A stretch of DNA of 64,000 nucleotides from Ophioderma brevispina (GCA_023653785.1 JAMKCH010088226.1:215061-279060); one strand, 5' to 3'; shown: positions 38,824 to 49,999, numbered from the stretch's first letter. Numbers and translations are program-made. Notes: generated by a model not told the origin, from the sequence alone.

Positions 38824-39476
38824 GTTACGCCGACAATGCGTGATCACTGAAATGCGTGACCGTCACGCAATTTCGGCAACTGGTGACAAGTGAAATATTC
38901 AACGGAGAGTATGTGCATGCGTGCAGTGTGCATTGGACTCCGATCATGCTGATTGTACGTGAGGGTATAAGAACACTGGTATGCGGGATGGCTCTGGCGG
39001 GGTGGTATGAAGGTTATAGGCTACGTGTGTTCCGAGTATTGTGGGGGAAGGTGACGGCACGAATATGCCCGGTAGAAGGGGTAGTAGGGGATCCATAGGT
39101 GACATATTTGAGGGGAACTTCTACTCAAAATACACTTAAAGGTTTGAAAAGTGTGGTAGATGTAAAGCTGACCAAATCAGCTGATCTCATGCCGTCGAGA
39201 CAATTATCAACATAAACAATCCCAGCGCGATCATTTATATATGCAAGCAGGTTGACTCCCGGATACAAGGCTCAGCCTCAGCGTTAGCCTCAGCGCAGGC
39301 ATAGCATTGCGCAGGCAGAGAGCGCCAAGTACACGTGATATCGACAAGCTGCTTTTAGGGCGAAGTCACGTGATTTCGGCATAAATTTCGTGCCGAAATA
39401 GCGTGATATCACGGTATTTCGACAGACGGATACCGAAATCACGCGATTTCGACAGTCACGCAATTTTCGGCGTAAC
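38824..39476. mobile_element. 653-bp TIR element rich in CACGTGATTTCG-type palindromes
   Basis: The left end GTTACGCCGACAATGCGTGA pairs with the complement of the right end, GTTACGCCGAAAATTGCGTG read inward. Inside the right half a series of short palindromes occurs (TCACGTGATTTCGG, GCGTGATATCACGG, CGAAATCACGCGATTTCG). The 80-codon frame at 38,856-39,098 lies wholly inside and resembles nothing I know. Probably nonautonomous. No clear target-site duplication. Confidence 0.65.
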
Positions 39477-39934
39477 ACAGTCTAGATTTTATTTACGTCA
39501 TTGATCATCACACGAGGGCGTTGTCTTTTACCACGGTCGTTATTCAATTTTTGTGTAACACTTTCAACTGCACGTTGTTTGTCCGAGTCAGTACGTTGCC
39601 TGATGCCTGCCTGTTCGACGATCGAGATTCTTGCTTCCTATCTCTAATTAGCTGTCGAAAATTGGTGCTGCATGTAAGTGATATCAGTAATGAAGGTCCT
39701 TGGAGAGAGTTGAGCAGCACAATGATCCACCATAACGGTGTCCATTCGACGAAAGAGGCTACAAATCCGAAGATCCATCCGATACCCATCAGAAAGCCAA
39801 TCTGAATAGAATCAAAGAGTTCCTTAACATTACTCTATTCCCTTACTACAAAAGTTACGCATTTGTACACTCTTAACAGACTATTAACAACATAACAACA
39901 CTGACAAGGACAGCAGCAACACTGGCAACTACTA

Positions 39935-39936
39935 CT

Positions 39937-39971
<35 letters not shown>

Positions 39972-39990
39972 ACCACCACCACCACCACCA
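39935..39990. repeat. (CCG)n-(CCA)n compound microsatellite
   Basis: Trinucleotide CCG repeat passing into CCA repeat, followed by ACT repeats. No exon context. Confidence 0.95.
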
Positions 39991-41197
39991 GTACTACTAC
40001 TAATTACAACAACAACAAGTTCTAAAGCTCAATGTCGTAAGAAGCAGAAGTGTAAGCGCGTATTGGTGTAATTATTCATGTAATGATTATTGGAATTAAA
40101 AACGTGAGTGATCCCATTGTCGGTCCCGAGGGGCTTTGCAGGTTTGCTAAAATATGTAAAAACAGCCTAATTTAAGTGCCCACTTCCCCCCCCCCCCCCC
40201 CCCCGAAAAGTAGAACATTGGAATAATGACAAAATGTTTTTATTGAAATGAATTTAACTTGTAGTTTTCTTTACACAATGAGAAAAGGGAATCCCAGAAA
40301 CCCCCATTCCCTCTACCGCATTGATCGGTTAAAAACAGCGCTAAGATTTTGGAAACGAATTATCACCGACACCAAGAATGGAACTGTAGCATTTTTACCA
40401 ATCGGAATTTCATTGTCCGAAATCTCTGGCGAGACAACTTGTACTGGATATTTGTATTCGGATAATTTAAAATAAATAATGCCACTATCTATATAAACTG
40501 AACCCTCAAACAAGAAGTGTTGGTTTTGCACAGCTGAGGTTTAAATTGGAGGCATGAAATATTTTGTCATGTTTGTGTTTATGGTTGTTTCGTAAAAAAA
40601 AAAATTGGTACTTATTTCAGGTAAACAATATTTCATTGCATATTTGCATATAACTATTACTGTCATGCACTGGAACTATGACAAGACTTGATGCTGGTGT
40701 ATATCTACTGAATTTGACTATTTTAAGAATGTTATTTAAACACTTTTTGGGGGTTGGGCGGAAGAAATATTGCTTTGTTGACATCGTTATGGGTACAAAT
40801 ATCGGAAAGAATTCGATATGTACCCCTCTCCAAAATTATACAGGAAACAAATTATTTCTATTTATGGCCTAACACTAACATATGCCTTAACCCCAAGGTC
40901 AAAAATAAAAAAGAATTTGTTCCATATAGAACTTTGAAGAGGGATACATATGGAACTCTTGCCCAAATATCAAATTAAAATGTGTTTTGATGACCCATAA
41001 AGTTTTTATACTACCCTTGCACTAAGTTTAGGTATTTTCGTGGGGCATCTTATTGCAAGAAACCAAAACTTCATAAATCAGCGAAACACTGTCAAAATCC
41101 ATCAAATTTCCACCAAAATATTGCAGTTTTCCTCCAGCTACTAACGTGTTTCATTTTAGATCCATTTAGTTATTGAAATATTTTCTCTATTAAAGGA
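39991..41197. other. Noncoding, no gene recognised
   Basis: Includes a poly-C run near 40,187-40,204. No supported exon or element. Confidence 0.45.
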
Positions 41198-41486
41198 GGA
41201 TGACCCGATTTAAGTCTAAGTTTTTCATCTTCATAGAATGACCATCACGCCAAAACCCCGTCTGTAAAGTTTCGGGCCGATATTGCAAATCGTTTCTATG
41301 TGAGAGCTAAAACGTGATTTTTTAACACCAATGGAATACTGTGTAAAATATTAATCGACCAAAAGGGGGCACATTTTCGTTCATAACATCCAAAACAAAC
41401 ACCCAGGGTAAATGAAAAAAAGAAGAATATGGTAGCTTTCTTCTGATACCAAAATTTTAACCACTTTCGGTAATATCTGGATTAAA
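41198..41486 (+). repeat. Diverged fragment of the long noncoding repeat
   Basis: Direct relative of 11,985-12,290: shares GGATGACCCGATTTAAGT, ACCCCGTCTGTAAAGTTTCG-like, TGTGAGAGCTAAAACGTGAT and TAGCTTTCTTCTGATA, in the same order. Substitutions dominate over indels, in contrast to the P1-P4 pairs, so this is a genuinely old copy. Confidence 0.8.
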
Positions 41487-41644
41487 CCCACTGATTGTAA
41501 TTGCAGCTGATGCATTGTTAGATAATAAAAATAATTTGCGGCATCTATGGGTCGAAATCCGGCTACTGACCCACCAAAGGTTAAGTTACTTTAATCAATA
41601 AAATAAATATTTTTGATTATTGGCAAACCCATTCAGCTATAATA

Positions 41645-41825
41645 GCACGGTAAAGTTAGCGGCATATTAGAAATTAGAAATGCGACATTCGTTATTAAGG
41701 GAGATATCGAACTGTGGGTTGTTTTTCTACACCGATCAGGACCTACTGAGTCTAAGAGATCCATTTTGAAAATTCGACTTTTGAACATTTTTCTAAGTTG
41801 AGCCCCGAATGTCCATTCGGATGAA
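41645..41825. repeat. Dispersed repeat, left member of an inverted pair
   Basis: Reverse complement resembles 46,335-46,525. Shared phrases: GCACGGTAAAG, AGATATCGAACT, CACCGATCAGGA, TTTTGAAAATTCGACTTT. Confidence 0.7.
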
Positions 41826-42881
41826 CTTACAATTAGATAAAAGCCTTAGAGATCATATTCGTTTGCGTTTCAGATTTTCACATACTTACTGATATACCTT
41901 GCATAAATGAATAAAAAAAATACAAAATAACTTTTACATAACTACTACTAAACCAAAGTTTTAAATCCGGTTTATCCTCAACGGGTGAACCGGATTTTCA
42001 CCTCACAGTGCAGCAACCGCCCTGACTCCTTCCTTCCATTTCACCCGATTCAATGCATCCTCCATCCTCAACCCAACCCTCCTACTCTCCTCCTCCACTT
42101 GTTTCTTCCATGTCTTCTTGGACGTCCCCTCCTCAAACCGCTCAGGCTCGAACTCAAAGCCCTTCTTACACATGCTCAGCATCCTTCCTCAACACATGCC
42201 CATACCACGTACCCTATTCCTCCGTCGCCAACCGGTCCACCGCCTCATCCAAACCCAACATCTGCATCAAGTCCTCAGTCTTCATCCTGTCCATCAACTT
42301 CACACCACACATCGCTCTTAATCTTATCATTGCTCTCTCTGTCCTCCTCAAAATCCCCTCTCATTTTCACTCAACACCCCGTCTCACTCCATACAGCATC
42401 ACTGATCTCACACAACTCTTATCCCATTCCTTTCATCTTCAAGGATATCTTTTCCCTTGCAACCCTCCCACATTCCCTAAACTTCACCCACCCATACCTC
42501 ACTTTCGCTGTCACGCCACCTCACAGCCACCACCCCCACGAACCGTTTTGTTTTTGTTTTTTTTTTTTAATTGTGTTATCCTCTAGGTATGTGAACTCCT
42601 TCACTGACTCCACCTCATCACACAACTTTTCCTCCTGTTTCTCATCCCACCAGCTCCCTTCTCACATCTTCTAGCACACAACCTCCACATAGGGGTCACT
42701 CTCTTCCCTTTATGCATCTCCCATGGATCCATTTCCCACATTCTCACACGCCCTGAATTTGCTTTTACTCTCGTCCCACACACCCCACGTGGGTCCTACC
42801 TTACTCGCTACCACCTCCCTCTCCACCCCACTCACCAGCACTTTGTCTTTCCAAGGTTTACCTTCAGACCCTTACTCTCAA

Positions 42882-43623
42882 CAGGGCCGCGGGGAGAAAT
42901 TGCGGGCCCGGGGGAACCTTGGAGTTAAGGCCCTTTTACAACTCGGGGGCCTGTATAATGTAGTTAATCGATGCAACCTTAATGGGGGGTTTTGTTTGAA
43001 TTATATTTTGTTTATGGAGACTGCCCAGGGGTGCGGTGGGGAGGGGGTGGGCCCCCCTCACACGAGATGCGCGGAAGCATTGCAATGTTCACTTTCCAAA
43101 ACACATTTTCTCATGAAAATTTGATAGAAACAAAAAGAACTTTGTAAGTGTTTCACTTTTTAATGGGAGATGATGATAATGGTAGAGGTATGACAATTTG
43201 AAATTGGTATGTAGTCCACTTAATAATTAATGACCAACCAACAAATCTTAATTGTTTTTGTGTAATTTCTCAAACCAAGAAAGGCTCAACACTAATTTAT
43301 TAACCGCGCGTAGCGCGAAAAAAAAAATTGGGGGGGAGTTCGTTGCGTGGGTTACAGAGTATTTTCTCAACGTGAGTAGGTATCATTGTCGCAGGAGGGG
43401 GAAACGGACCCCCTGAATCCGCACAATGCTCTCTTGCTTTTCCTTCTCGCTCCCCTCTCTCTCTCTCTCTCTCCATCCCCTCTCTCACTTTCCTTGTCTG
43501 ACTTTTGTCACAACCGTAAGGACTGAACCTTTATTTTTTACGGGCCTCTAGGACCCCGGGCCCCCTAGGACCCCGGGCCCGGGGTCAATTACCCCACATT
43601 TGACCCCCCTCTCGGCGGTACTG
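42882..43623. mobile_element. 742-bp hAT-like nonautonomous element inserted in the LINE
   Basis: The ends CAGGGCCGCGG and (complement of right end) CAGTACCGCCG form imperfect inverted termini; subterminal AATTG...GGGCCCGGGG recurs at both ends. It is flanked by CTCTCAA on both sides (42,875-42,881 and 43,624-43,630), a 7-base perfect match. The 8-base version CTCTCAAC/CTCTCAAA fits the nTnnnnAn hAT target consensus. It splits the LINE reverse transcriptase between YADD and the GLKVNLGKT region. No transposase frame inside. Confidence 0.78.
43447..43485. repeat. (CT)n microsatellite
   Basis: CT dinucleotide run inside the hAT-like element. Confidence 0.9.
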
Positions 43624-44829
43624 CTCTCAAAGGCCTTCTTCCATTTCCAAAACTTCTCCCTCAGTCCCTCCACTGTCTCACCATTAAAACCAAGTCATCC
43701 GCATACAACATCTCACTTAGCAAACCTTCTTTTGCACTCTCTGTGACTACATCAATCACAATTGCAAAAATCAATGGCGAAGTACAGAACCTTGATGCAC
43801 ACCCACCTTCACCTCAAACTCCTCGGACAAATCAGACCCACTCTAGCTCTCGTTTTGGCTCCTTCATACAAACTCATCACTGCTCTAACCACTACTTCTG
43901 GTATCTCTCTCTCTCTCTTCCTCATCGCCCACTCCATCACTTTCCTAGGTACCCTATCAAATGCTTCTCCAAGTCGACAAAACACATATACAGTTCTTCC
44001 CTTGAGCTCGATATTCCTCTTGCAACCTCCTTAAAATAAACACTGCATCTATCGTTCCCTTCCCTGGCATTAACCCAAATTGCATCTCATCCACTTCCAG
44101 TATCTTCCGAATCCTATTTTCCAGAACTCTCTCCACAATCTTCATTACATGCTCTAACAACTTCACACCCCTATATGCACCACAACTCATTGCATCCCAT
44201 TTCCCTTTAAAAATTGGAATTACCACACTCACTGCCCACTCCACCGGCATCCCTTCCCCATCTAACACTCTCTAACACAACTCCATCATCACACCAATCC
44301 CTATCTCTCCACTTGCAATAATCATCTCAGCACTCACCTCTGAGGGTCCAACCGCCTTTCCTTTTTTCATTTCCCTTATTGCCTTCACACTTCTTCCCGG
44401 CTGACCCTCCTAACTGGCCCTTCCACCACATCAGCCTCTACATTCTGATCCCACTCATTCTCCTCATTCATGATTCTCTCCATATTCTCTTTCCAGACCC
44501 TGTCTCTTTCTCACTGAAATTCAACTTTCCATCACTTCCTCTCATACATCTTCCCCCTTCAACATCTCTTCCATCCTTTTTCATTGCCTTCACTATCTTA
44601 TACACCTTGTTTGGATTCTCTCTCAACTCACTCAGCCCCTTCTCTGCCTCCTCCTTCATAGCCTTCGCAACCACTTTCTTTGCTCGCTTCTTTAGCCTCT
44701 TATAGCTTACCTTATTCTCTTCCGTAACATTTTTTCTCATATCCTTGAATGCATCCTTCTTTCTCGCTATCGCCTCCCTCACCTCATCATTCCACCACCA
44801 CGTATCTCTCCTGTCTCTCCTAACATGGC

Positions 44830-45420
44830 AGAATGTATTTCATTACGCGTCGGTTATTACATTACACGAAATAGACCGTATTCAATACCCAGCCATGTTG
44901 GTGGACAAGATAGACGCATTCCAGTACTACAATACATTTACCTGTCAATGACCCCTGTGCAATCGCTAAACATGGATCGATTGACCGCTTAATGTATTGT
45001 AGTCCTGGAATGTATGCATCTTGTCCACCAACATGTCTGGTGGCTGACGTCATATTGAATACGGTCTATACACCGCGTTATGTAATCATTTTGTGTAATG
45101 TAATAAGCGACGCGTAGTGTAATGAATTCCGCCGTGTTATGTAATAAAACAGATAATGTAATAACAATTGCCGCGTAATGTAATAAAGCAGGTAATGTAA
45201 TGAAAATGACCGTGTTATGTAATAATATTTTATTAGTTTACACGACAATTTTTATTACGTTACACGATACCTGTTTTATTACATAACACGGGAGAATGTA
45301 TTACATTCCTCGACGGTTATTACATTACACGAAATTGTTAGGCAAAGTATATTGCGAAAGGCGTCGGTTATTACGCGTACATTACGAGAAATTATTACAT
45401 AACACGGTGTAACAGGCATT
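44830..45420. repeat. Cluster of TTATTACATTACACG / TTATGTAATAA motifs, block 1
   Basis: Many copies of the short phrases TTATTACATTACACGA, TTATTACATAACACGG and their complements, spaced irregularly and in both orientations. A second block is at 46,100-46,262. No coding capacity. Confidence 0.75.
44872..45068. mobile_element. Hairpin (foldback) element of about 197 bp
   Basis: The left arm starts TAGACCGTATTCAATA and continues through CATGTTGGTGGACAAGAT and the CCAGTACTACAATACATT region; the right arm is its reverse complement ending TATTGAATACGGTCTA. Arms are about 75 bases with about 50 bases between. Flanked on both sides by the TTACATTACACGA-type motif. Confidence 0.8.
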
Positions 45421-45451
45421 CGTGAAATGTGAATGTGAAAACAAAATTTTG

Positions 45452-45632
45452 AAATTCGGAATAACGAGCACGGTATTTGGTTTCGGAATACCAAACCTTT
45501 TTCAATATTCGGAATAACGAACCTTTTTTTGAGATTCGGAATTGCGAACCCTTTGTATAGGATTCGGAATAGCGAACCCTTTTCAAGATTCGAAATATCA
45601 ACCCCTTTTAAGATTCGGAATATCGAGATTGC
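45452..45632. repeat. Minisatellite, unit ATTCGGAATANCGAACCCTTTT
   Basis: About six to seven tandem units of 25-32 bp with core TTCGGAATA.CGAACC, diverged between units. Short frames on the minus strand read SEF/SLFRI repeats and are an effect of the tandem unit. Confidence 0.85.
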
Positions 45633-46099
45633 CCCTAAAATGACTTCATAAAATTGGATCCTTATTCTATACTTTAAGGTTTTATCTATATTTAAGCACA
45701 TCATCTGTAAAATAAGCTTTAGAAAACCTGTGTCATTTAGGGGGCAACCCTTAACAGATCTATGATGTCCCTTAAGTTCAGTTCTCTTCAAAGAAGCGAT
45801 TTTATTAACTTTGTATAATATGTACAGATGTAGGCCCATTGCCCTTAAATCTTGGAAAGTTAAGGGAATTTCTTACTAAATTGTATTTAACTCTTAAATT
45901 TGACCAAGGAATCTATTGGTAAAAGTTACACTTAAGTGTGCTTTATGAATAGGAGATCCATCGGCACTCTCTTCTTAAACTAACGCGGTACGCGCGCACG
46001 TGAGTACACCATCTGGATACCTCAATGGCCGTGGGTGAATAAGAATTTTATTCTGTTTGAAAATCTTTTGAAAGATGGTTAGATGAAACGTGGTCATGT

Positions 46100-46262
46100 T
46101 ATAACATAACGCGTTAATTTTTATTACATTGCGCGTTTATTTTTTTATTACACTACACGAAGATATTTATTACATTACCTGTTTTATTACATAACACGGC
46201 AAAATTTATAACGTTACGCGTCGGTTTATACATTGCACGAAATTTATTACATAACACGGTGT
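46100..46262. repeat. Cluster of TTATTACATAACACGG motifs, block 2
   Basis: Same phrases as 44,830-45,420, including TTATTACATAACACGGTGTG at the end. Confidence 0.7.
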
Positions 46263-46334
46263 GATTATGCAAAGAACTCCCTTAATTGAACAAAGTTGCC
46301 GATTCAGAGTTCTATATCTCCCTTAATAGCGAAT

Positions 46335-46525
46335 GTCTAAATTTGGAATTCCATTTAGACATTCGGGACTTCATACTTAGAGAAAAATTTCGAAAGTCGA
46401 ATTTTCAAAATGGGCCTCATTACACTTAGTAGATCCTGATCGGTGAAGAAAACCAACCCATAGTTCGATATCTCCCCAATAGCCAATGTCTAATTCCTAA
46501 TATGCTGCTCTTTACCGTGCTTCCC
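46335..46525. repeat. Dispersed repeat, right member of an inverted pair
   Basis: Reverse-complement relative of 41,645-41,825. Contains a direct repeat of ATATCTCCC..AATAGC.AATGTCTAA, at 46,311 and 46,470. Confidence 0.65.
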
Positions 46526-46566
46526 AACATTATGTTTTATGTATCAGGCCTATGCATTAATTTTAC

Positions 46567-47280
46567 CTTCAAGCAGAGAAGAACGTCTTGTAGTTTCACA
46601 CCAGTCTGTTGTTGTTGAAGGTTCCTTGAACGCCTCTGGTCTCGACAGGTAATGGTAGCAACCACAAGGAACAGAATGACGTTATTTGTAAGGGATACTG
46701 CTGCAGGAACACCAAATGCAAATAGGTTGGCAGTTGGTTCCGCTATCCAACAAGGGGAACTTTCGCTGTACATAAAAATGAAGATGTCGGCTACTTTGAA
46801 ATGGAGAATGACGCAAACAATGACAATAACCAAAGGGATACCCCAACCAAGAAGAGGTAGAACACAGCGATACGTCGTACCTGATTCCAGGACTTCTCTA
46901 TTCCGCAGTGGCTTAAAGACAAACAAGTAGAACAAATTGTAACTGATTATAGTCATCCAAGAAAAAGCAGCTAACCACGAGAAATGGCTTAATATTGCTG
47001 AGCCAACGCATAGTCCATGCGACAGCGACACCTTCATGTTTACCATGGGTAGAAATTGTGCCAAGAAAAGTGTTACACAGAGAATCATAATACAGTGACC
47101 GTGGAAGTTTCGTAATTCATGGAAAGCACAGTGTAATCCAAAAACTACTACAAGTCCTCCAAGGGACACGCATGTTCCGATAATACTCGCAATCTCAAGA
47201 GAACCCGAATAAGAAAACAGCTTGGCAGTGGATATGGGAAAATTGTTAGCGCAGATCAGAACGCGGCCGTCGGGAAACAT
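46567..47280 (-). CDS. Secretin/adhesion-like 7TM receptor exon, helices 1-5
   Basis: Integral membrane receptor fragment, expected at the plasma membrane and coupled to G proteins by family. Helices in order (residues from the ATG at 47,280): TM1 about 28-53, TM2 about 62-82, TM3 about 90-122 with SHFSWLAAFSWMTIISYN, the Mth/adhesion-type F/W-rich TM3; TM4 GWGIPLVIVIVC about 145-165; after PCWI, TM5 about 187-215. The exon ends at a splice donor, CTTGAAG|GTAAAA (last base 46,567). TM6 and TM7 are not found downstream and would lie in further exons. Upstream the frame reads through PEYVMFPDG until an in-frame TGA at about 47,307, where the coding frame appears shifted. The ATG is thus internal, not a true start. 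I am confident of the family; ligand unknown. Confidence 0.85.
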
Positions 47281-47470
47281 GACGTATTCCGGACGTTCAG
47301 GTCACATTTCAACATGTAAGCGTGTCTGGTTGCAATTCGAATAATTTACTATAGTCCTCAGGATTGAGCGTTACTAAGGGGCATACAAGTAAATCTATCT
47401 CTTCTCCGCATACATCAACAGCTACTTCTTTAGGCAAAAGCAGTTTTTATCGAATTACTAAAACGCTTGT
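47281..47470 (-). pseudogene. Frameshifted linker between ectodomain and TM1
   Basis: Coding-like sequence joining the two large frames. One frame reads LLLPKEVAVDVCGEEIDLLV, then CPLVTLNPEDYSKL and ends at TGA after DTLTC. A second frame gives LKCDLNV and a third PEYVMFPDG. About two single-base changes would be needed for continuity. Upstream, the ectodomain frame ends in TAG after GKFIIPN. Either a decayed gene or local sequence errors. Confidence 0.6.
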
Positions 47471-47488
47471 ACAAATATGATTGTAATA

Positions 47489-48837
47489 CTAATTCGGAAT
47501 AATGAACTTGCCGTTGTGACTAAATATTTCTGCGTAAGTAGTACTATTCACGGGATTAAAATCATCAGCCTTCCCACTCAACCAAATGCCGCCGCAAATT
47601 TTAGATTTGGGAAATTTATTGCACATATGTAAGTAATCCGCGCTCTCTACATAACAACCTCGTAAAAGAATGCCTGATTGTTGGAAAATTTCATCCAAGT
47701 CATTTGCCATATTGCAGACAGAATTGTCACTGCGAAACATTACTTGCCCCGTATGCTCACCAAACTTGAAGTATCTGTGCCATTTGTCACTGAACTCGGC
47801 ACCCGTAATGTTAAGAACACTTAGCAAGCAAGACTGTATTTCTTCCTGAAAGTCGCGGTTGGCGGGGTAATCTGTAGCGAAGACGATCCATGATTCCTGA
47901 TTCTTGCAGCACATGCCATCTATGGGATTGATGAATCTGGAAGGAACAATACAATCAGATCCGTTTACAAGAACAAAACCTGGGGCACAAGAGAGAGATC
48001 GGCATTTTCCATTGTAGGGGTCAAATATCTGGTTCGTCTCTGAGCACTGCTTAATGTATTCGATTCTATTACTCACGCTAGGTTTAAAATTCCAAATGTT
48101 CAGAAGATATGGTGCATTGCCAAATATCTCTGCCGAGCAGGATTTAATTGATATATCAACCCCATTACACACGGCACAGTGAAAGTTCTTATACATCTCA
48201 GTGACGGAATGACATACCCTAGCGAAGTATGTAGCACATGCAGAAGCGATTGAAGCATTTGGATAAGATGGCGGACAAGAATCCTTCAAAAACGGATAAC
48301 AAAATCGAAGTCGTTTTCCAAGCGTTCCAAAGATTTGCTTGTATACCTCACACTGCCTATTGTTTGACTTGTCAGCGGTATAACCAAGATATACATTCCA
48401 TGGATCTATCTCTATAAAATCCCTACTATTACATATTGCACAGAAAATGTTCCGGAAGTTGTTTCCATAATGGTCAAACGCTGGCCAACCGGTTAGTAGC
48501 TTTGGACTGGGGTCAAAGCTCAGTAACGAATAAGCTTCACAGCGTTCGCGTACAGATTCCCCTTTCCAATCTAGTGGACACTTATCAATAAGCAAAACTG
48601 AAGCTCCCTGTCTTACCAGGGGACTTTCTGAGAGTGGACGACAGGTGAACAATGATATATTTATTACGCCAGTTTCGTTCAGTGGAGAACAAATATCCTG
48701 AAAATCAGTGCAACAGTCGTGAAATAGTTCACACTGGGGATCACAACCACAGTCGACTGGCTTAGATTGGTATCCACATCGTCCAAGGCAACTGTGCTCT
48801 ACGGGAACTGGAAAATGTAAGCCTTGTAGTTCAGCTC
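47489..48837 (-). CDS. Somatomedin-B extracellular exon of a 7TM receptor
   Basis: Extracellular part of the receptor continued at 46,567-47,280. An acceptor ...CCAATTTCAG|GAGCTG places the exon start at 48,837, phase 1. The somatomedin-B domain comes first (codons ending near 48,690), with all eight expected cysteines: C-x3-C in SCLGRC, DCGC, QC, HDCC, IC. A long cysteine-containing ectodomain follows, about 400 residues, with N-glycosylation sequons (NET, NIS, NAS, NGS, NIT, NST) and repeated CxxC pairs such as CAICNS and CAVCNG. It stops at TAG after GKFIIPN. Residues that an ATG start at 49,045 would add are translated SINE sequence (48,919-49,258) and intron, not protein. No signal peptide is visible in this exon, so at least one exon lies upstream. 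Confidence 0.82.
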
Positions 48838-48918
48838 CTGAAATTGGGTACACAGGGATGAAAATATCACTCAATGTGAGTGAAAAATTAATAATAATAA
48901 AAAAGTGTAAACGTTTCT

Positions 48919-49257
48919 TATGAGGCGAGCGCTTATCCACTGCACCATAGTGGATCAGCGCTCGCAGTGGATCAGCGCTCGCCTCACAAGCATAAGGTTG
49001 TGGGTTCGAGCCCCGCCGTCGCCAATGTGTTGTGCACTTGGGCAAGGCGCTTTACCTCGCTTGTCTCTCTCCACCCAGGAGTATAACTGGATACCGGCAT
49101 ATGCTGGGAATGCAAAAGAGACTCGCTGTGCGGGAGGAGTGGCGAACCCCCCACAGCAACATTATATGAGGGAGTCTGGCCCAAACGCCAAAGACAGAGA
49201 GATGGGCACCCCGCCTGCGGGCGTACCATTTGCATTTGCATTGCAAACATCCCCATA
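48919..49257 (+). mobile_element. tRNA-derived SINE
   Basis: The head has an A-box-like GTGGATCAGCGCTCGC and a B box GGTTCGAGCCCC. The body carries the GTGCACTTGGGCAAGGCGCT and ACCCAGGAGTATAACTGG phrases of the conserved central domain shared by many metazoan SINEs. A tail with TTTGCATTTGCATT ends near 49,257. The first 60 bases contain a short inverted duplication of the head (AGTGGATCAGCGCTCGC twice). It sits in an intron directly upstream of the somatomedin-B exon and on the opposite strand. Confidence 0.8.
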
Positions 49258-49835
49258 TACGTTTCAAACGATCAAATCCGATTAAGAAATGAAGTGAACC
49301 AATGACAATTTATTTTAGCTAAAATTCATAAATTCGTACTTGATAAAATGGATGTAATACATTGGAAAAGATACTCATCTTATCTGTCACACCAAAATTT
49401 ACGCAAACTGACGATTAAAATCATGACGTCCGTCATTATGGAACACAACAATCGACATTTTCCGAACATCCGTCAAACCAAGGTGCGTCGAATCTGCTCA
49501 ATTTGGTGTATTACATAATGACGGATGTTGAATGAATTGCCGAGATTCACCGCTTTGAACTGTAAATATAATATAAATTTCTAGTGATAGCAATATTTAT
49601 AAATCAATTACATATTTTGTTTGTGTCAGTTATAACTTTAAGGTATGAATATTTTCTAATTACTGTAACAAAAGTATTTAAAAACCTTGGTTGTGAATTC
49701 ACTTCTATAACAGAGGGTCTAAAATCCGTCAATATGTAATACACCAAAGTCTCTGTTATGCAACATATAAACGTCAAAATTGTCAAATTTCTAATTAAGA
49801 TTAGTAAACTAATTACTTGCAAGCTTCGACACTTG
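49258..49835. repeat. Dispersed repeat, left arm of an 8-kb inverted pair
   Basis: Reverse complement matches 57,065-57,640. Shared: ACGATCAAATCCGATTA, TGATAAAATGGATGTAATAC, CCGAACATCC, CACCGCTTTGAACTG, AATCTTAATTA-type ends. The two arms flank the SRCR exons. Confidence 0.78.
49505..49745. mobile_element. 241-bp MITE with GGTGTATTACATAATGACGG termini
   Basis: The left end GGTGTATTACATAATGACGG and the complement of the right end, GGTGTATTACATATTGACGG, differ by one base. Related ends occur singly near 49,893, 57,318 and 57,708. Lies within the larger inverted-pair repeat. Confidence 0.7.
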
Positions 49836-49999
49836 GCATGTTAGAAGACAGTTGTATTTAGTACCATTTTCCTTAATTTCGTAAAAATTCAACATCCGAC
49901 ACTATGTAATACACCCGACGATATATGTACCTTTTAATTTGAAATTTCAACTATGTTCGCCATTTCCTTTTTAAAGGAATTTTTATTTATCTACCTTTA

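Larger units (their letters stand above)
41990..44830 (-). pseudogene. Degenerate RTE-like LINE with C-terminal Cys motif, interrupted by a hAT-like insertion
   Basis: Minus-strand LINE lacking its endonuclease end. In order: a WWNDEVREAIARKKDAFKDM linker (about 44,800); SELRENPNKVYKIVKAMKK; VSVVIPIFKGKWDAMSCGAY and RGVKLLEHVMKIVERVLENR (about 44,170); MQFGLMPGKGTIDAVFILRR (about 44,070); LYADDLVLM, the catalytic YADD motif (about 43,710); then, beyond the insertion, GLKVNLGKTKVLVSG-like (about 42,860) and a degraded Cys-rich tail (about 42,760), followed by C/T-rich coding remnants (plus-strand view) to about 42,000. I see two main frames joined by frameshifts, so it is dead. The order resembles RTE-like elements common in marine invertebrates; clade not certain. 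Confidence 0.82.

Noticed and set aside
41985..42674. A 229-codon plus-strand frame rich in Ser, Pro and Leu
   Set aside because: It is the antisense of the minus-strand LINE (C/T-rich complement of an A/G-rich coding strand).
48838..49045. ATG-started N-terminus of the somatomedin-B frame
   Set aside because: It translates antisense SINE and intron sequence; a good acceptor at 48,838 explains the exon start better.
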